Source: Acidimicrobiia bacterium (lineage in GTDB: Bacteria; Actinomycetota; Acidimicrobiia; Acidimicrobiales; Poriferisodalaceae). Taken from it: a stretch of 24,031 nt of DNA. The stretch spans positions 1 through 24,031 of the forward strand of contig JALSTE010000034.1 in the NCBI GenBank assembly GCA_026983855.1, read 5' to 3'. The position numbers and the translations under genes are program-made. Shown here one piece after another: positions 1 to 7,451 of this stretch; the stretch's first letter is position 1, and each line of letters begins with the position of its first letter. The notes under the pieces are model-generated. The model had not been told where the DNA came from, did not search any database, and saw nothing but the letters and a program-made list of their open reading frames with translations.

Positions 1-1
1 C

Positions 2-1378
2 CTCTACGGCATGCAGCCACCCGACGAGGGGCACATGTTCGTGAACGGGGAGGAGGTCCACTTCTCCTCCCCCAAGGACGCCATCGCCCGGGGTATCGGC
101 ATGGTGCACCAGCACTTCATGCTCGCCGACAACTTCACGGTCCTCGAGAACGTGGTGCTGGGGTCCGAACCGGAGAAGCGCGGGGCCATCGACTTCGACG
201 CCGCCCGGCGCCGGATCCTCGAGCTGGGTGACAAGTACGGCCTGGTCATCGACCCCGACCGCCTGACCGACGACCTCGAGGTCGGGGAACGCCAGAGGGT
301 GGAGATCATCAAGGTCCTGTTCCGGGGGGGTCAGATCCTGATCCTGGACGAACCCACGGCGGTTCTCGTCCCCCAGGAGGTGGAGGAGCTCTTCGCCAAC
401 ATCAGGGGGCTGAAGGCCGAGGGCCACACCATCATCTTCATCGATCACAAGCTGGACGAGGTTCTGGAGATCTCCGACTCGATCACCGTCCTCCGTCGAG
501 GGAGGACCGTGGCCACGGTCAAGCCCGAGGACGTGAACGCCAGGGACCTGGCCGAGTTGATGGTCGGATCCGAACTCCCGACCCCGACGGTCGAGGAATC
601 GACGGTCACCGACGTTCCGGTCCTCGAACTCGACGCCGTGGAGGTCCTCGACGACGGCCGCAACGTGGTCCACAGCACGACGTTCACGATCCACCAGGGG
701 GAGATCGTGGGGGTGGCCGGAGTCGAGGGCAATGGTCAGAGCGAGCTGGTGGAGGCGATTCTGGGTCTGCGTGAGGTCGAGGTGGGACGCATCACCCTCG
801 GTGGTGAGGACATAACCCACAAGTCCGTACGTCACCGGCGCGAGGACGGGATGGGCTACATCCCCGAGGACCGCCACCGCCGTGGCCTGCTGCTCCCGGC
901 CACCCTGTGGGAGAACGACATGCTGGGGCACCAGAGCATGGCCCCGTTCGTGAGGAACGGCTTCTGGGTGGACCGGGCCGCGGCCCGGGCCCACACCGAG
1001 AAGGTGATCGAGGAGTACGACGTCCGGACCCCCGGCGTGGACGTCCCCGCCCTGGCCCTCTCGGGGGGGAACCAGCAGAAGCTGATCGTGGGCCGGGAGA
1101 TGTCGGTACCCCTGTCGGTTCTCATCGCCGCCCACCCCACCCGGGGGATCGACGTGGGGGCCCAGGCGGCGGTCTGGGACGAACTGAGAAAGGCCCGACG
1201 CCAGGGACTGGCCGTTCTCCTGGTTTCGGCCGATCTGGATGAGCTCATTGGTCTCTCCGACCGGTTGTTCGTGATGCTGAGAGGGAGAATCGTGGCCGAA
1301 CTGGATCCCGAGGAGATCGACGCCCGCCAGTTGGGGGCCTACATGACGGGTGCGGCCACGGCGGAGGTGGTGTCGTGA
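2..1378 (+). CDS. ABC importer double-domain ATPase, nucleoside/simple-sugar type (5' partial)
   Basis: Cytoplasmic ATPase of a NupO/YufO/RbsA-like importer; the frame is open to the left edge, so the first Walker A motif is outside the window and 458 residues remain. The visible part begins just after the first P-loop with a GIGMVHQHFML Q-loop region, then EVGERQRVEIIKVL (ABC signature) and LILDEPTAVL (Walker B). The second domain starts near residue 210. Its P-loop position reads GVEGNGQSE, the degenerate form usual for this family, followed by LSGGNQQK and the atypical Walker B AAHPTRGIDVG. The stop overlaps the GTG of the first permease (GTGA), so the three genes form one operon. The substrate is probably a nucleoside or related sugar via a BmpA-type binding protein, which is not in the window. 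Family is certain; substrate is inferred. Confidence 0.93.
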   Translation, partial: LYGMQPPDEGHMFVNGEEVHFSSPKDAIARGIGMVHQHFMLADNFTVLENVVLGSEPEKRGAIDFDAARRRILELGDKYGLVIDPDRLTDDLEVGERQRVEIIKVLFRGGQILILDEPTAVLVPQEVEELFANIRGLKAEGHTIIFIDHKLDEVLEISDSITVLRRGRTVATVKPEDVNARDLAELMVGSELPTPTVEESTVTDVPVLELDAVEVLDDGRNVVHSTTFTIHQGEIVGVAGVEGNGQSELVEAILGLREVEVGRITLGGEDITHKSVRHRREDGMGYIPEDRHRRGLLLPATLWENDMLGHQSMAPFVRNGFWVDRAAARAHTEKVIEEYDVRTPGVDVPALALSGGNQQKLIVGREMSVPLSVLIAAHPTRGIDVGAQAAVWDELRKARRQGLAVLLVSADLDELIGLSDRLFVMLRGRIVAELDPEEIDARQLGAYMTGAATAEVVS

Positions 1379-2523
1379 TCCGTCGCCTCGGCTACTCCAT
1401 CGCCGCCCCGGTGGCGTCACTGGTGCTGGCGCTGGTCTTCGGCGCCATCGTCCTCCAGCTCACCGGGGCCGATCCGTGGAGCGCCTTCTCCAACGTGTGG
1501 GAGTTCGGAACCCGGCTGGAAACCCTGGTCGACACCCTCAACCGGGGCACCGCGCTGTACCTGTCCGGTGTGGCGGTGGCCATCGGCTTCAAGATGAACC
1601 TGTTCAACATCGGGGTCGAGGGACAGTACATCCTGGCGGCCATCGTGGCGGCCGAGGTCGGGGCCAAGGTGGGGAACCTCCCCCCGGTGATCCACGTGAC
1701 GTTGATACTGGTCACGGCCATGACCGTGGGGGCCCTCTGGTCGGGTCTGGCCGGGGTCCTCAAGGCCTACCGCAACGTGAACGAGGTGATCTCCACGATC
1801 ATGCTCAACGCCATCGGCGTGGCGGGGCTGGTGGCCTTCCTGCTCAAGAAATGGGACGTGCCCGACGCTCTGCTGGACACCAAGACCCAGGAGATACCCA
1901 GGTCGGGGTGGATGCCGTCGCTGACCTGGGTCCTGGAACTCTTCACCCGGGACATCGCCAAGGAACTGTACGGTTTCCTGGCCGTCGCCGTGGTCGTGGG
2001 AATCCTCTACCACGTGCTGTTGAACAAGACCCGGATCGGCTATGACCTGAGGGCCACGGGGTGGAACCCCTTCGCCGCCCGGGCGGGCGGTGTGGACCCC
2101 AAGAAGACCATCATCCTGGCCATGCTGCTCTCCGGCGCGGTGGCCGGTCTGGTGGGCCTGGGTGATCTGCTGGGCAAGGATCACGCCTACAGCCTCCGGT
2201 TCATCCAGCAGCGTGGCTTCAACGGAATCGCCGTGGCCCTGTTGGGTCGCAACCATCCCGTGGGTATCGCCATCGGGGCGTTCATCTTCGGATGGTTGGA
2301 GGCCTCCGGTGGTGTGCTCCAGGTGAAGGGGGACGCCCCGGCGGAGATCGTGACCATCCTCAAGGGGGTCATAGTCCTGGCCGCGGTCATCGCCTACGCG
2401 GTGGTCGAGAGGAAACGCCAGGCGTTCGAGACCGCGGCGGCGGCCGCCGCCGTGGCGGAGAGGGAGCCGGAGGTGGTCGTGGCCCCGACCGGATCCGGCG
2501 ACGGAACGGAGGCCGCCCAGTGA
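1375..2523 (+). CDS. ABC importer permease subunit 1 (BPD_transp_2 family)
   Basis: A 382-residue integral membrane permease with about nine hydrophobic segments and the family motif FNIGVEGQ near residues 80-87, typical of nucleoside (YufP/NupP-like) and simple-sugar permeases. GVLKAYRNVNEVISTIMLN near residues 125-143 is the conserved cytoplasmic region that contacts the ATPase. GTG start chosen at the 4-nt overlap (GTGA) with the ATPase stop; overlaps the next permease the same way. The C-terminus ends in an Ala-rich stretch then an acidic Glu/Val/Gly/Thr tail of about 40 residues, beyond the last membrane helix. It pairs with the second permease as a heterodimeric channel. Confidence 0.93.
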   Translation: MIRRLGYSIAAPVASLVLALVFGAIVLQLTGADPWSAFSNVWEFGTRLETLVDTLNRGTALYLSGVAVAIGFKMNLFNIGVEGQYILAAIVAAEVGAKVGNLPPVIHVTLILVTAMTVGALWSGLAGVLKAYRNVNEVISTIMLNAIGVAGLVAFLLKKWDVPDALLDTKTQEIPRSGWMPSLTWVLELFTRDIAKELYGFLAVAVVVGILYHVLLNKTRIGYDLRATGWNPFAARAGGVDPKKTIILAMLLSGAVAGLVGLGDLLGKDHAYSLRFIQQRGFNGIAVALLGRNHPVGIAIGAFIFGWLEASGGVLQVKGDAPAEIVTILKGVIVLAAVIAYAVVERKRQAFETAAAAAAVAEREPEVVVAPTGSGDGTEAAQ

Positions 2524-3953
2524 CCGCAGTGACCGAGCCGACCGGATCCACCGTCGAGGGGAACGGAGGAGGCGACGGCAGCGACGGCTTCAGCTTCCTG
2601 CGGTCCCGGACACTCAAGTGGATCATCATCGCCACCGCCGGCGTACTCATGTTGTCCCTGACGGAGGAGTTCGCCCGCCCGTCCACCAGCGACCTCACCT
2701 CCGTCGGCACCTGGTCCACCGCCCTGGGTTGGTCGATCCCGATCTTCCTGGCCGGGCTCGGCGGTATCTACTCCGAACGGTCGGGGATCGTGAACATCGG
2801 CCTCGAGGGGATGATGATCCTCGGCACCTGGTTCGGGGCCTTCTTCACCGTGACCCACGGTCCCTGGTGGGGAATGGTCGCGGCCGGAATCGCCGGTGCC
2901 GCCGGGGGACTGTTGCACGCCCTGGCGACGGTCACGTTCGGTGTGGATCACATCATCTCCGGTGTGGCCATCAACATCATGGCCCCGGGGATCACCCGGT
3001 ACCTGGCGAGTGTCCACTTCAGCGACCGCGGGGGGTCGATCACCCAGTCCCCGGGACTTCAGGGTCTGAGCCCCTTCAATCTCCCGTTCCTGGCCGGGGG
3101 AAGTCTGTTCGGGTGGAAGACCCCCGACATCCTGGGTCGGATCGAGGGTTGGAACATCTTCCTCATCTCCAACATGGCCCGGATCGGTAAGGGACTGTCA
3201 TCGGGCATGTCGTGGTTCACGGTGCTGGCGGTGGCCCTGATACCGGCCTCGATCTACCTGCTGTGGCGCACCCCCTTCGGACTTCGACTCCGCAGTTGCG
3301 GTGAGCATCCGGCGGCGGCGGACAGCCTCGGTGTCCCCGTCTACCGCTACAAGTACTACGGGGTGGTGATCAGCGGCCTCATGGCCGGACTGGCCGGAGG
3401 GTTCCTGTCCATTCAGCTCACGGGTATCTACAAGGAGGGCCAGACCGTCGGCAAGGGCTTCATCGGACTGGCCACCATGATCTTCGGGAACTGGCGGCCG
3501 GTGGGGACCGCGGCCGGCTCGATGTTGTTCGGACTGCTGCAGACCCTGCAGCTCCGGGACCGGGCCGCCTCCCACGGCTTGTTGCTCCTGGTGGCCCTGC
3601 TGGTGTTCATGCTGGCGCTCCGAGCCTGGTACACGAGGGGACGCAGGAGCCGGGTTCAGGTCCCTGAGATGCCGCCGATCGGCGAGGAGGGCACCCTCAC
3701 CGGTTCCTACAGCGAGATGACCCGGGCCGCGGCCCTCGCCATCCGGGATCTCAAGGCCGGTCGTCGGGCCGCCCTCTATCTCGGGGCCACCTCACTGCTG
3801 TTCGCCGTGTGGTACTTCACCACCGACAACGTCCCGGCCCAGGTCCCTCAGGTGACCCCCCACGTGGCGGTGCTCATCGTTCTGATCTTCGCCTCCCAGA
3901 GGTTGCGCATGCCCGCCGCCGACGGCCAGCCGTACCGCAAGGGCCAGGGCTAG
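2520..3953 (+). CDS. ABC importer permease subunit 2 (BPD_transp_2 family), C-terminally extended
   Basis: A 477-residue permease, partner of the preceding gene. The N-terminus has a Gly/Asp-rich cytoplasmic lead (about 35 residues), then a hydrophobic helix, then the motif SGIVNIGLEGMM near residues 86-97 that is diagnostic of YufQ/NupQ-like nucleoside permeases. VDHIISGVAINIMAPG is the coupling region. Longer than usual for this subunit: after the conserved core ends near residue 380, there is a soluble linker and two further hydrophobic segments (around residues 420-437 and 444-458). GTG start at 2520 chosen for the GTGA overlap; the frame is open further upstream but inside subunit 1. Last gene of the operon. 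Transport of nucleosides is inferred from family resemblance only. Confidence 0.9.
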   Translation: MTAVTEPTGSTVEGNGGGDGSDGFSFLRSRTLKWIIIATAGVLMLSLTEEFARPSTSDLTSVGTWSTALGWSIPIFLAGLGGIYSERSGIVNIGLEGMMILGTWFGAFFTVTHGPWWGMVAAGIAGAAGGLLHALATVTFGVDHIISGVAINIMAPGITRYLASVHFSDRGGSITQSPGLQGLSPFNLPFLAGGSLFGWKTPDILGRIEGWNIFLISNMARIGKGLSSGMSWFTVLAVALIPASIYLLWRTPFGLRLRSCGEHPAAADSLGVPVYRYKYYGVVISGLMAGLAGGFLSIQLTGIYKEGQTVGKGFIGLATMIFGNWRPVGTAAGSMLFGLLQTLQLRDRAASHGLLLLVALLVFMLALRAWYTRGRRSRVQVPEMPPIGEEGTLTGSYSEMTRAAALAIRDLKAGRRAALYLGATSLLFAVWYFTTDNVPAQVPQVTPHVAVLIVLIFASQRLRMPAADGQPYRKGQG

Positions 3954-3961
3954 ACAGACCC

Positions 3962-3981
3962 CGGGCCCGATTCGCGGCCCG
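3962..3981. terminator. Hairpin between the convergent permease and glnR-like genes
   Basis: CGGGCC / GGCCCG arms around an 8-nt loop, 8 bases after the permease stop and 17 bases before the end of the convergent regulator gene. No T-tract, so this is a weak terminator call. Confidence 0.4.
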
Positions 3982-3998
3982 CCCCCCGGAGCGGGTGG

Positions 3999-4679
3999 TC
4001 AGTCCCGGTGACGGGTTCGCCCCAGGCGGTACCCGACGCTGCGAATGGTCTGGATCAACTGGGAGTGGTTCTCCCCGAGCTTGGCCCGCAGTCTCCTCAC
4101 GTGGACGTCCACGGTGCGGGCGCCGCCGTAGTACTCATAGCCCCAGACCCGGTTGAGCAGCACCTCACGGGTGAACACCTTGCCCGGATGTGAAGCCAGG
4201 AACCTCAGCAGCTCGTACTCCATGTAGGTGAGGTCGAGAGGGGCTCCATCCACCTGGGCCTCGTAGGTTTCGGGGTTGATCACGAGGGGACCGAACTCGA
4301 TCAGTCCCGAGGATTCGGGGCCACCCGCCCTGACGGTGAGGTGGCGGAGTCGGGCTTCCAGCTCACGGGGGTGGAAGGGTTCGATGGTGAAGTCGTCGAA
4401 GAGGTCGTCGCGGAGCTGCAACTCCTCCAGCTGTGAGCCCCGTACCAGTACCAGCACGGGATGGACGGCGACCTCCCGGCGCTTGAGGGCCCGGCACACG
4501 GCCCAGCCCCGGTCGGGATCGTCGGAGATCGAGATGATCGCCCCGCCCCATCCCTCATCGGGTTCCTCGGAGAGGACCTCGTGTTCGTCGGTGGTCGCCT
4601 TCCACTGATACCCGGCCAGGTCCAGTAGTCGGGCCAGGTCGGGCGACGGCGGATTCGGGAATACCGCCAGGGGCCTCAC
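3999..4679 (-). CDS. glnR: GlnR-like orphan OmpR-family nitrogen regulator
   Basis: A 226-residue DNA-binding regulator. Residues ~1-115 form a degenerate receiver domain: the position equivalent to the phospho-acceptor Asp falls in IISISDD (a Ser aligns with it), so classical phosphorylation is unlikely. Residues ~125-223 are a winged-helix domain containing FTREVLLNRVWGYEYYGG and RTVDVHVRRLRAKLG, close to actinobacterial GlnR, which also shares the preceding TYEA-like segment. Actinobacterial GlnR activates nitrogen genes including glnA and glnII. GTG start, no clear ribosome site; begins 67 bases after the GSI glutamine synthetase, so probably co-transcribed with it. The two neighbouring glutamine synthetases and a GlnR-box-like array support the assignment. 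Alternative: another orphan OmpR-type regulator. Confidence 0.82.
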   Translation of the reverse strand: MRPLAVFPNPPSPDLARLLDLAGYQWKATTDEHEVLSEEPDEGWGGAIISISDDPDRGWAVCRALKRREVAVHPVLVLVRGSQLEELQLRDDLFDDFTIEPFHPRELEARLRHLTVRAGGPESSGLIEFGPLVINPETYEAQVDGAPLDLTYMEYELLRFLASHPGKVFTREVLLNRVWGYEYYGGARTVDVHVRRLRAKLGENHSQLIQTIRSVGYRLGRTRHRD

Positions 4680-4746
4680 CGTGATCGGGTCCGGCCCGCG
4701 CCCCGACGACCCGGGCGGCGGATTCCTCTGTGGATGGCGATGTTCA

Positions 4747-6081
4747 TCAGATGTTGCGGTAGTAGCTGTCGAGTTCGAACTGGGTCACCTGGGACTTGTA
4801 GTCGGTCCATTCTCTCCTCTTGTTGCGGAGAAACCAATGGAACAGATGCTCGCCGAGGGTATCGGCCACCATCTCGGAGGTCTCCATGTGATCCAGGGCC
4901 TCGGCCAGGGAGCGGGGCAGTGGAGCGTGGCCGGCGGCCTCGACCGCCTCGGGAGACATCGAGAACACGTCGGCGGGGGCCTCGGGAGGAAGTTCGTAGC
5001 CGTTCTCGATTCCGGCCAGACCGGCGGCGAGCATCACCGCGAAGGCCAGGTAGGGGTTGCAGGCGGGGTCGGGGGCCCGGTACTCGATCCGGGTGGCGTC
5101 CGGCCTCCCCGACTTGTGCTTGGGTACGCGGACCAGGGCGGCCCGGTTGCTGCGGGCCCAGGTGATCCAGACCGGGGCCTCGTAGCCGACGATGAGTCTC
5201 TTGTAGGAGTTGACCAGCTGGTTGGTGACCGCGGTTATCTCCGGAGCGTGCCGGAGCAGCCCGGCGATGAAGTGGCGGGCCACGGCCGAGAGGCCCTGGG
5301 GATCGTCGGCATCGTGGAAGGCGTTGCGATCACCCTCGAACAGGGACATGTGGGTGTGCATCCCCGAGCCCTGGACCCCGGCCAGGGGTTTGGGCATGAA
5401 CGTGGCGTGGACCCCGTTCTCCATGGCGATCTCCCTGACGATGAGGCGGAAGGTCATCACGCTGTCGGCCATGGTGAGGGCGTCGGTGTGTCGGAGGTCG
5501 ATCTCGTTCTGGCTGGGGGCGTCCTCATGGAAGGAGTACTCGACGGGGATGCCCATCGACTCCAGGGCCTCCAGGGTCTGGCGGCGGATGGCACTGGAGG
5601 CGTCGGCGGTGGTGAGGTCGAAGTAGCTGCCCTGGTCGAGTGGCACCAGGGGCCCCGAGGGGTCGCTGTCGGAGAACAGGAAGTACTCCATCTCGGGGGC
5701 GACCAGGAAGGTGAATCCCATGTCGTGGGCCCGGTCGAGCTGGCGGCGCAGGACCCGACGGGTGTCACCGGGGAACGGGGCCCCGTCGGCGTCCTGGATG
5801 TCGCAGAACATCCGGGCCGAGCTCTCTCCGTCGGAGGACCACCCGAGGATCTGGAAGGTGTCGGCGTCGGGCCGGGCCAGCACGTCCTGCTCGGCGAAGC
5901 GGGAGTAGCCGTCGATGGACGATCCATCGAAGAGCATCCCCTCCTCCAGGGCCACCTCCAGCTCCGCCGGCGCGATGGCGAAGGACTTGAGCTGACCGTG
6001 AACGTCGGTGAACCACAGCCGGATCAACCGAACGCCCCGCTCCTCGGCCTTGGAGAGTACGTACTCGACCTGTCTGCGCAT
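4747..6081 (-). CDS. glnA: Glutamine synthetase, GSI type (GlnA2-like)
   Basis: A 444-residue cytoplasmic enzyme making glutamine from glutamate, ammonia and ATP. Motifs in order: N-terminal beta-grasp with LWFTDVHGQLKSF, the latch EGMLFDGSSIDG near residues 47-58, metal/glutamate-site APEMEYFLF, GSGMHTHMS (ATP and ammonia site His), and RIEYRAPDPACNPYLAFA. Short form of about 444 residues, similar to mycobacterial GlnA2. The region of the GSI-beta adenylylation loop reads NGYELPPEAPADVF instead of NLYDLPPEE, so control by adenylylation is doubtful. ATG start supported by GGGGGA 4 bases upstream. Divergent from a GSII gene; the glnR-like gene follows 67 bases downstream. The enzyme family is secure; whether it is the main assimilatory enzyme or has another amine substrate (as GlnA3/GlnA4 relatives do) is not. 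Confidence 0.93.
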   Translation of the reverse strand: MRRQVEYVLSKAEERGVRLIRLWFTDVHGQLKSFAIAPAELEVALEEGMLFDGSSIDGYSRFAEQDVLARPDADTFQILGWSSDGESSARMFCDIQDADGAPFPGDTRRVLRRQLDRAHDMGFTFLVAPEMEYFLFSDSDPSGPLVPLDQGSYFDLTTADASSAIRRQTLEALESMGIPVEYSFHEDAPSQNEIDLRHTDALTMADSVMTFRLIVREIAMENGVHATFMPKPLAGVQGSGMHTHMSLFEGDRNAFHDADDPQGLSAVARHFIAGLLRHAPEITAVTNQLVNSYKRLIVGYEAPVWITWARSNRAALVRVPKHKSGRPDATRIEYRAPDPACNPYLAFAVMLAAGLAGIENGYELPPEAPADVFSMSPEAVEAAGHAPLPRSLAEALDHMETSEMVADTLGEHLFHWFLRNKRREWTDYKSQVTQFELDSYYRNI

Positions 6082-6230
6082 GGTCCCCCATTGTTCCGGG
6101 CCCCGCCGCGGGCCGAAATGGGGTGAGGCATCGGTTCACGCGTTGTTCACATTGGGGCAACGGCACCGAAACCACGGTCTGGAAGCCTGTCGGGGCACGA
6201 TTACGAGTCGTATGTATCGAGAGGACCCAA
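6082..6230. promoter_or_regulatory. Divergent promoter region between two glutamine synthetase genes
   Basis: 149 bp shared by glnA (minus) and the GSII gene (plus). It contains the GlnR-box-like array (6135-6172) nearly in the centre. An 11-bp odd palindrome, TACGA-G-TCGTA (6202-6212), lies just before the GSII ribosome site and could be a second operator. No convincing -35/-10 pair is seen for either gene, consistent with activator-dependent promoters (inference). Confidence 0.7.
6135..6172 (+). promoter_or_regulatory. GlnR-box-like operator (four 5-mers at 11-bp spacing)
   Basis: TTCAC-N6-TTCAC-N6-GCAAC-N6-GAAAC: four 5-mers, each separated by exactly six bases. The actinobacterial GlnR box is described as two a/b pairs, GTnAC-N6-GAAAC, repeated with the same 6-bp spacers. 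The last pair here (GCAAC-N6-GAAAC) is one base from the consensus; the first pair is more degenerate. The array is 53 bases from the glnA start and 58 bases from the GSII start. Confidence 0.65.
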
Positions 6231-7244
6231 GTGGTTTACCAGGCCGAGTACATGTGGATCGACGGGACCGAGCCGGTGGCTCTCCTGCGCTCCAAGACCA
6301 AGATCCTTCCCGATGGCGCCGACCTGCCCATCTGGGGTTTCGACGGCTCGAGTACCAACCAGGCTCCCGGTGACAACTCCGACTGTGTCCTCAAGCCCGT
6401 GTTCGACTGCCCCGACCCCCTTCGGGGACCTGATGACCGGCTGGTGATGTGCGAGGTGCTCATCCCCGAGGACATGTCGCCCCACCCCACCAACACCAGG
6501 ACGGCGTGTGTGGAGACCTACGAGCGCTACCGGGACCAGGAGCCGATCTTCGGGATTGAGCAGGAGTACACGCTGTTCAAGAACGGACGTCCACTCGGCT
6601 GGCCGGCCAACGGGTTCCCGGCTCCCCAGGGGCCCTACTACTGCGGTATCGGGGCCGATGAGGTGGCCGGACGGGAGATCGTGGAGGCCCACACCAAGGC
6701 CTGCATCGACGCCGGGTTGGCCATCTCGGGGACCAACGCCGAGGTCATGCTCGGGCAGTGGGAGTTCCAGATCGGTCCCCTGGACACGGTGTCCGTGGCC
6801 GATCAGGTCTGGATGGCCCGGTATCTGCTCTACCGGATCTCGGAGGACTACGGGGTGAACGCCTCGGTGACCGCCAAGCCGATCCTGGGGGACTGGAACG
6901 GCGCCGGCGCCCACACCAACTTCTCGACCCGGGCCATGAGGGAGAGCTACGACGCCATCATCAAGGCCTGCGAGGCCCTGGGGCAGCCGGGCAAGCCCGA
7001 GGAGCACATCGCCAACTACGGAACCGGGTACGAGGAGCGCCTGACCGGCCTACACGAGACCGCTCACTGGTCGGAGTTCCGCTACGGGGTGTCCGACCGG
7101 GGAGCCTCGGTGCGGATCCCGTGGCAGGTCGCCAAGGAGGGCAAGGGGTACATCGAGGATCGGCGGCCGAGCGCCAACATGGATCCCTACACGGTGACCC
7201 GCCTGATCACCGAGACCTGCTGCTCGGCCCTGGCCGAGGACTGA
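6231..7244 (+). CDS. glnII: Glutamine synthetase, GSII (eukaryotic-like) type
   Basis: A 337-residue GSII, the octameric/decameric type found in eukaryotes, rhizobia and Streptomyces (GlnII, about 343 residues). Motifs: EYMWIDGTEP at the N-terminus, LRSKTKIL, LPIWGFDGSSTNQA, FGIEQEYTLF (metal-site Glu), GYYCG-like YYCGIGADEVAGRE, AEVMLGQWEFQIGP, DWNGAGAHTNFSTRAMR, ETAHWSEFRYGVSDRGASVRIP, YIEDRRPSAN. GTG start at 6231 chosen because AGAGGA precedes it by six bases and because homologues begin at this point; an in-frame ATG at 6123 would add a lead that crosses the operator and is unlike the family. Divergent from the GSI gene, sharing the GlnR-like box, so nitrogen-limited expression is expected. 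Followed by a strong hairpin. Confidence 0.95.
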   Translation: MVYQAEYMWIDGTEPVALLRSKTKILPDGADLPIWGFDGSSTNQAPGDNSDCVLKPVFDCPDPLRGPDDRLVMCEVLIPEDMSPHPTNTRTACVETYERYRDQEPIFGIEQEYTLFKNGRPLGWPANGFPAPQGPYYCGIGADEVAGREIVEAHTKACIDAGLAISGTNAEVMLGQWEFQIGPLDTVSVADQVWMARYLLYRISEDYGVNASVTAKPILGDWNGAGAHTNFSTRAMRESYDAIIKACEALGQPGKPEEHIANYGTGYEERLTGLHETAHWSEFRYGVSDRGASVRIPWQVAKEGKGYIEDRRPSANMDPYTVTRLITETCCSALAED

Positions 7245-7265
7245 GTACCGGCCGATCCACTCCCT

Positions 7266-7300
7266 CGGGGCCCCGGTTTCGCACTGAGACCGGGGCCCCG
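7266..7300 (+). terminator. Strong GC hairpin after the GSII gene
   Basis: Perfect 12-bp arms CGGGGCCCCGGT / ACCGGGGCCCCG, extendable inward by about three pairs to a 5-nt loop, starting 22 bases after the stop codon. No T-tract follows, common for terminators in high-GC Actinobacteria. Confidence 0.7.
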
Positions 7301-7439
7301 ACGCGTCCGTACCCGCCCTCCGCCGCCGGCTCCGTGGGCCGGGGGTTGGAGGGGGCGGCGTTGGGTCGCCCAGAGTGAGAGTGGCCGGGGGTGACTCCGT
7401 GGGCGGCCCCGGGCTACCGGTCATCATCGGTGGGCGACG

Positions 7440-7445
7440 TATCGT
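7440..7445 (+). promoter_or_regulatory. -10 element, leaderless nadE transcript
   Basis: TATCGT (TANNNT class) ends six bases before the nadE ATG, so transcription would start at or next to the start codon. No Shine-Dalgarno sequence is seen upstream of that ATG. No clear -35. Confidence 0.45.
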
Positions 7446-7451
7446 GGCGTC

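Noticed and set aside
4681..6126. Long open frame of 481 codons on the plus strand, antisense to glnA
   Set aside because: It mirrors a strongly conserved glutamine synthetase; Gly/Val/His-rich, no recognisable domain. A product of high-GC codon bias.
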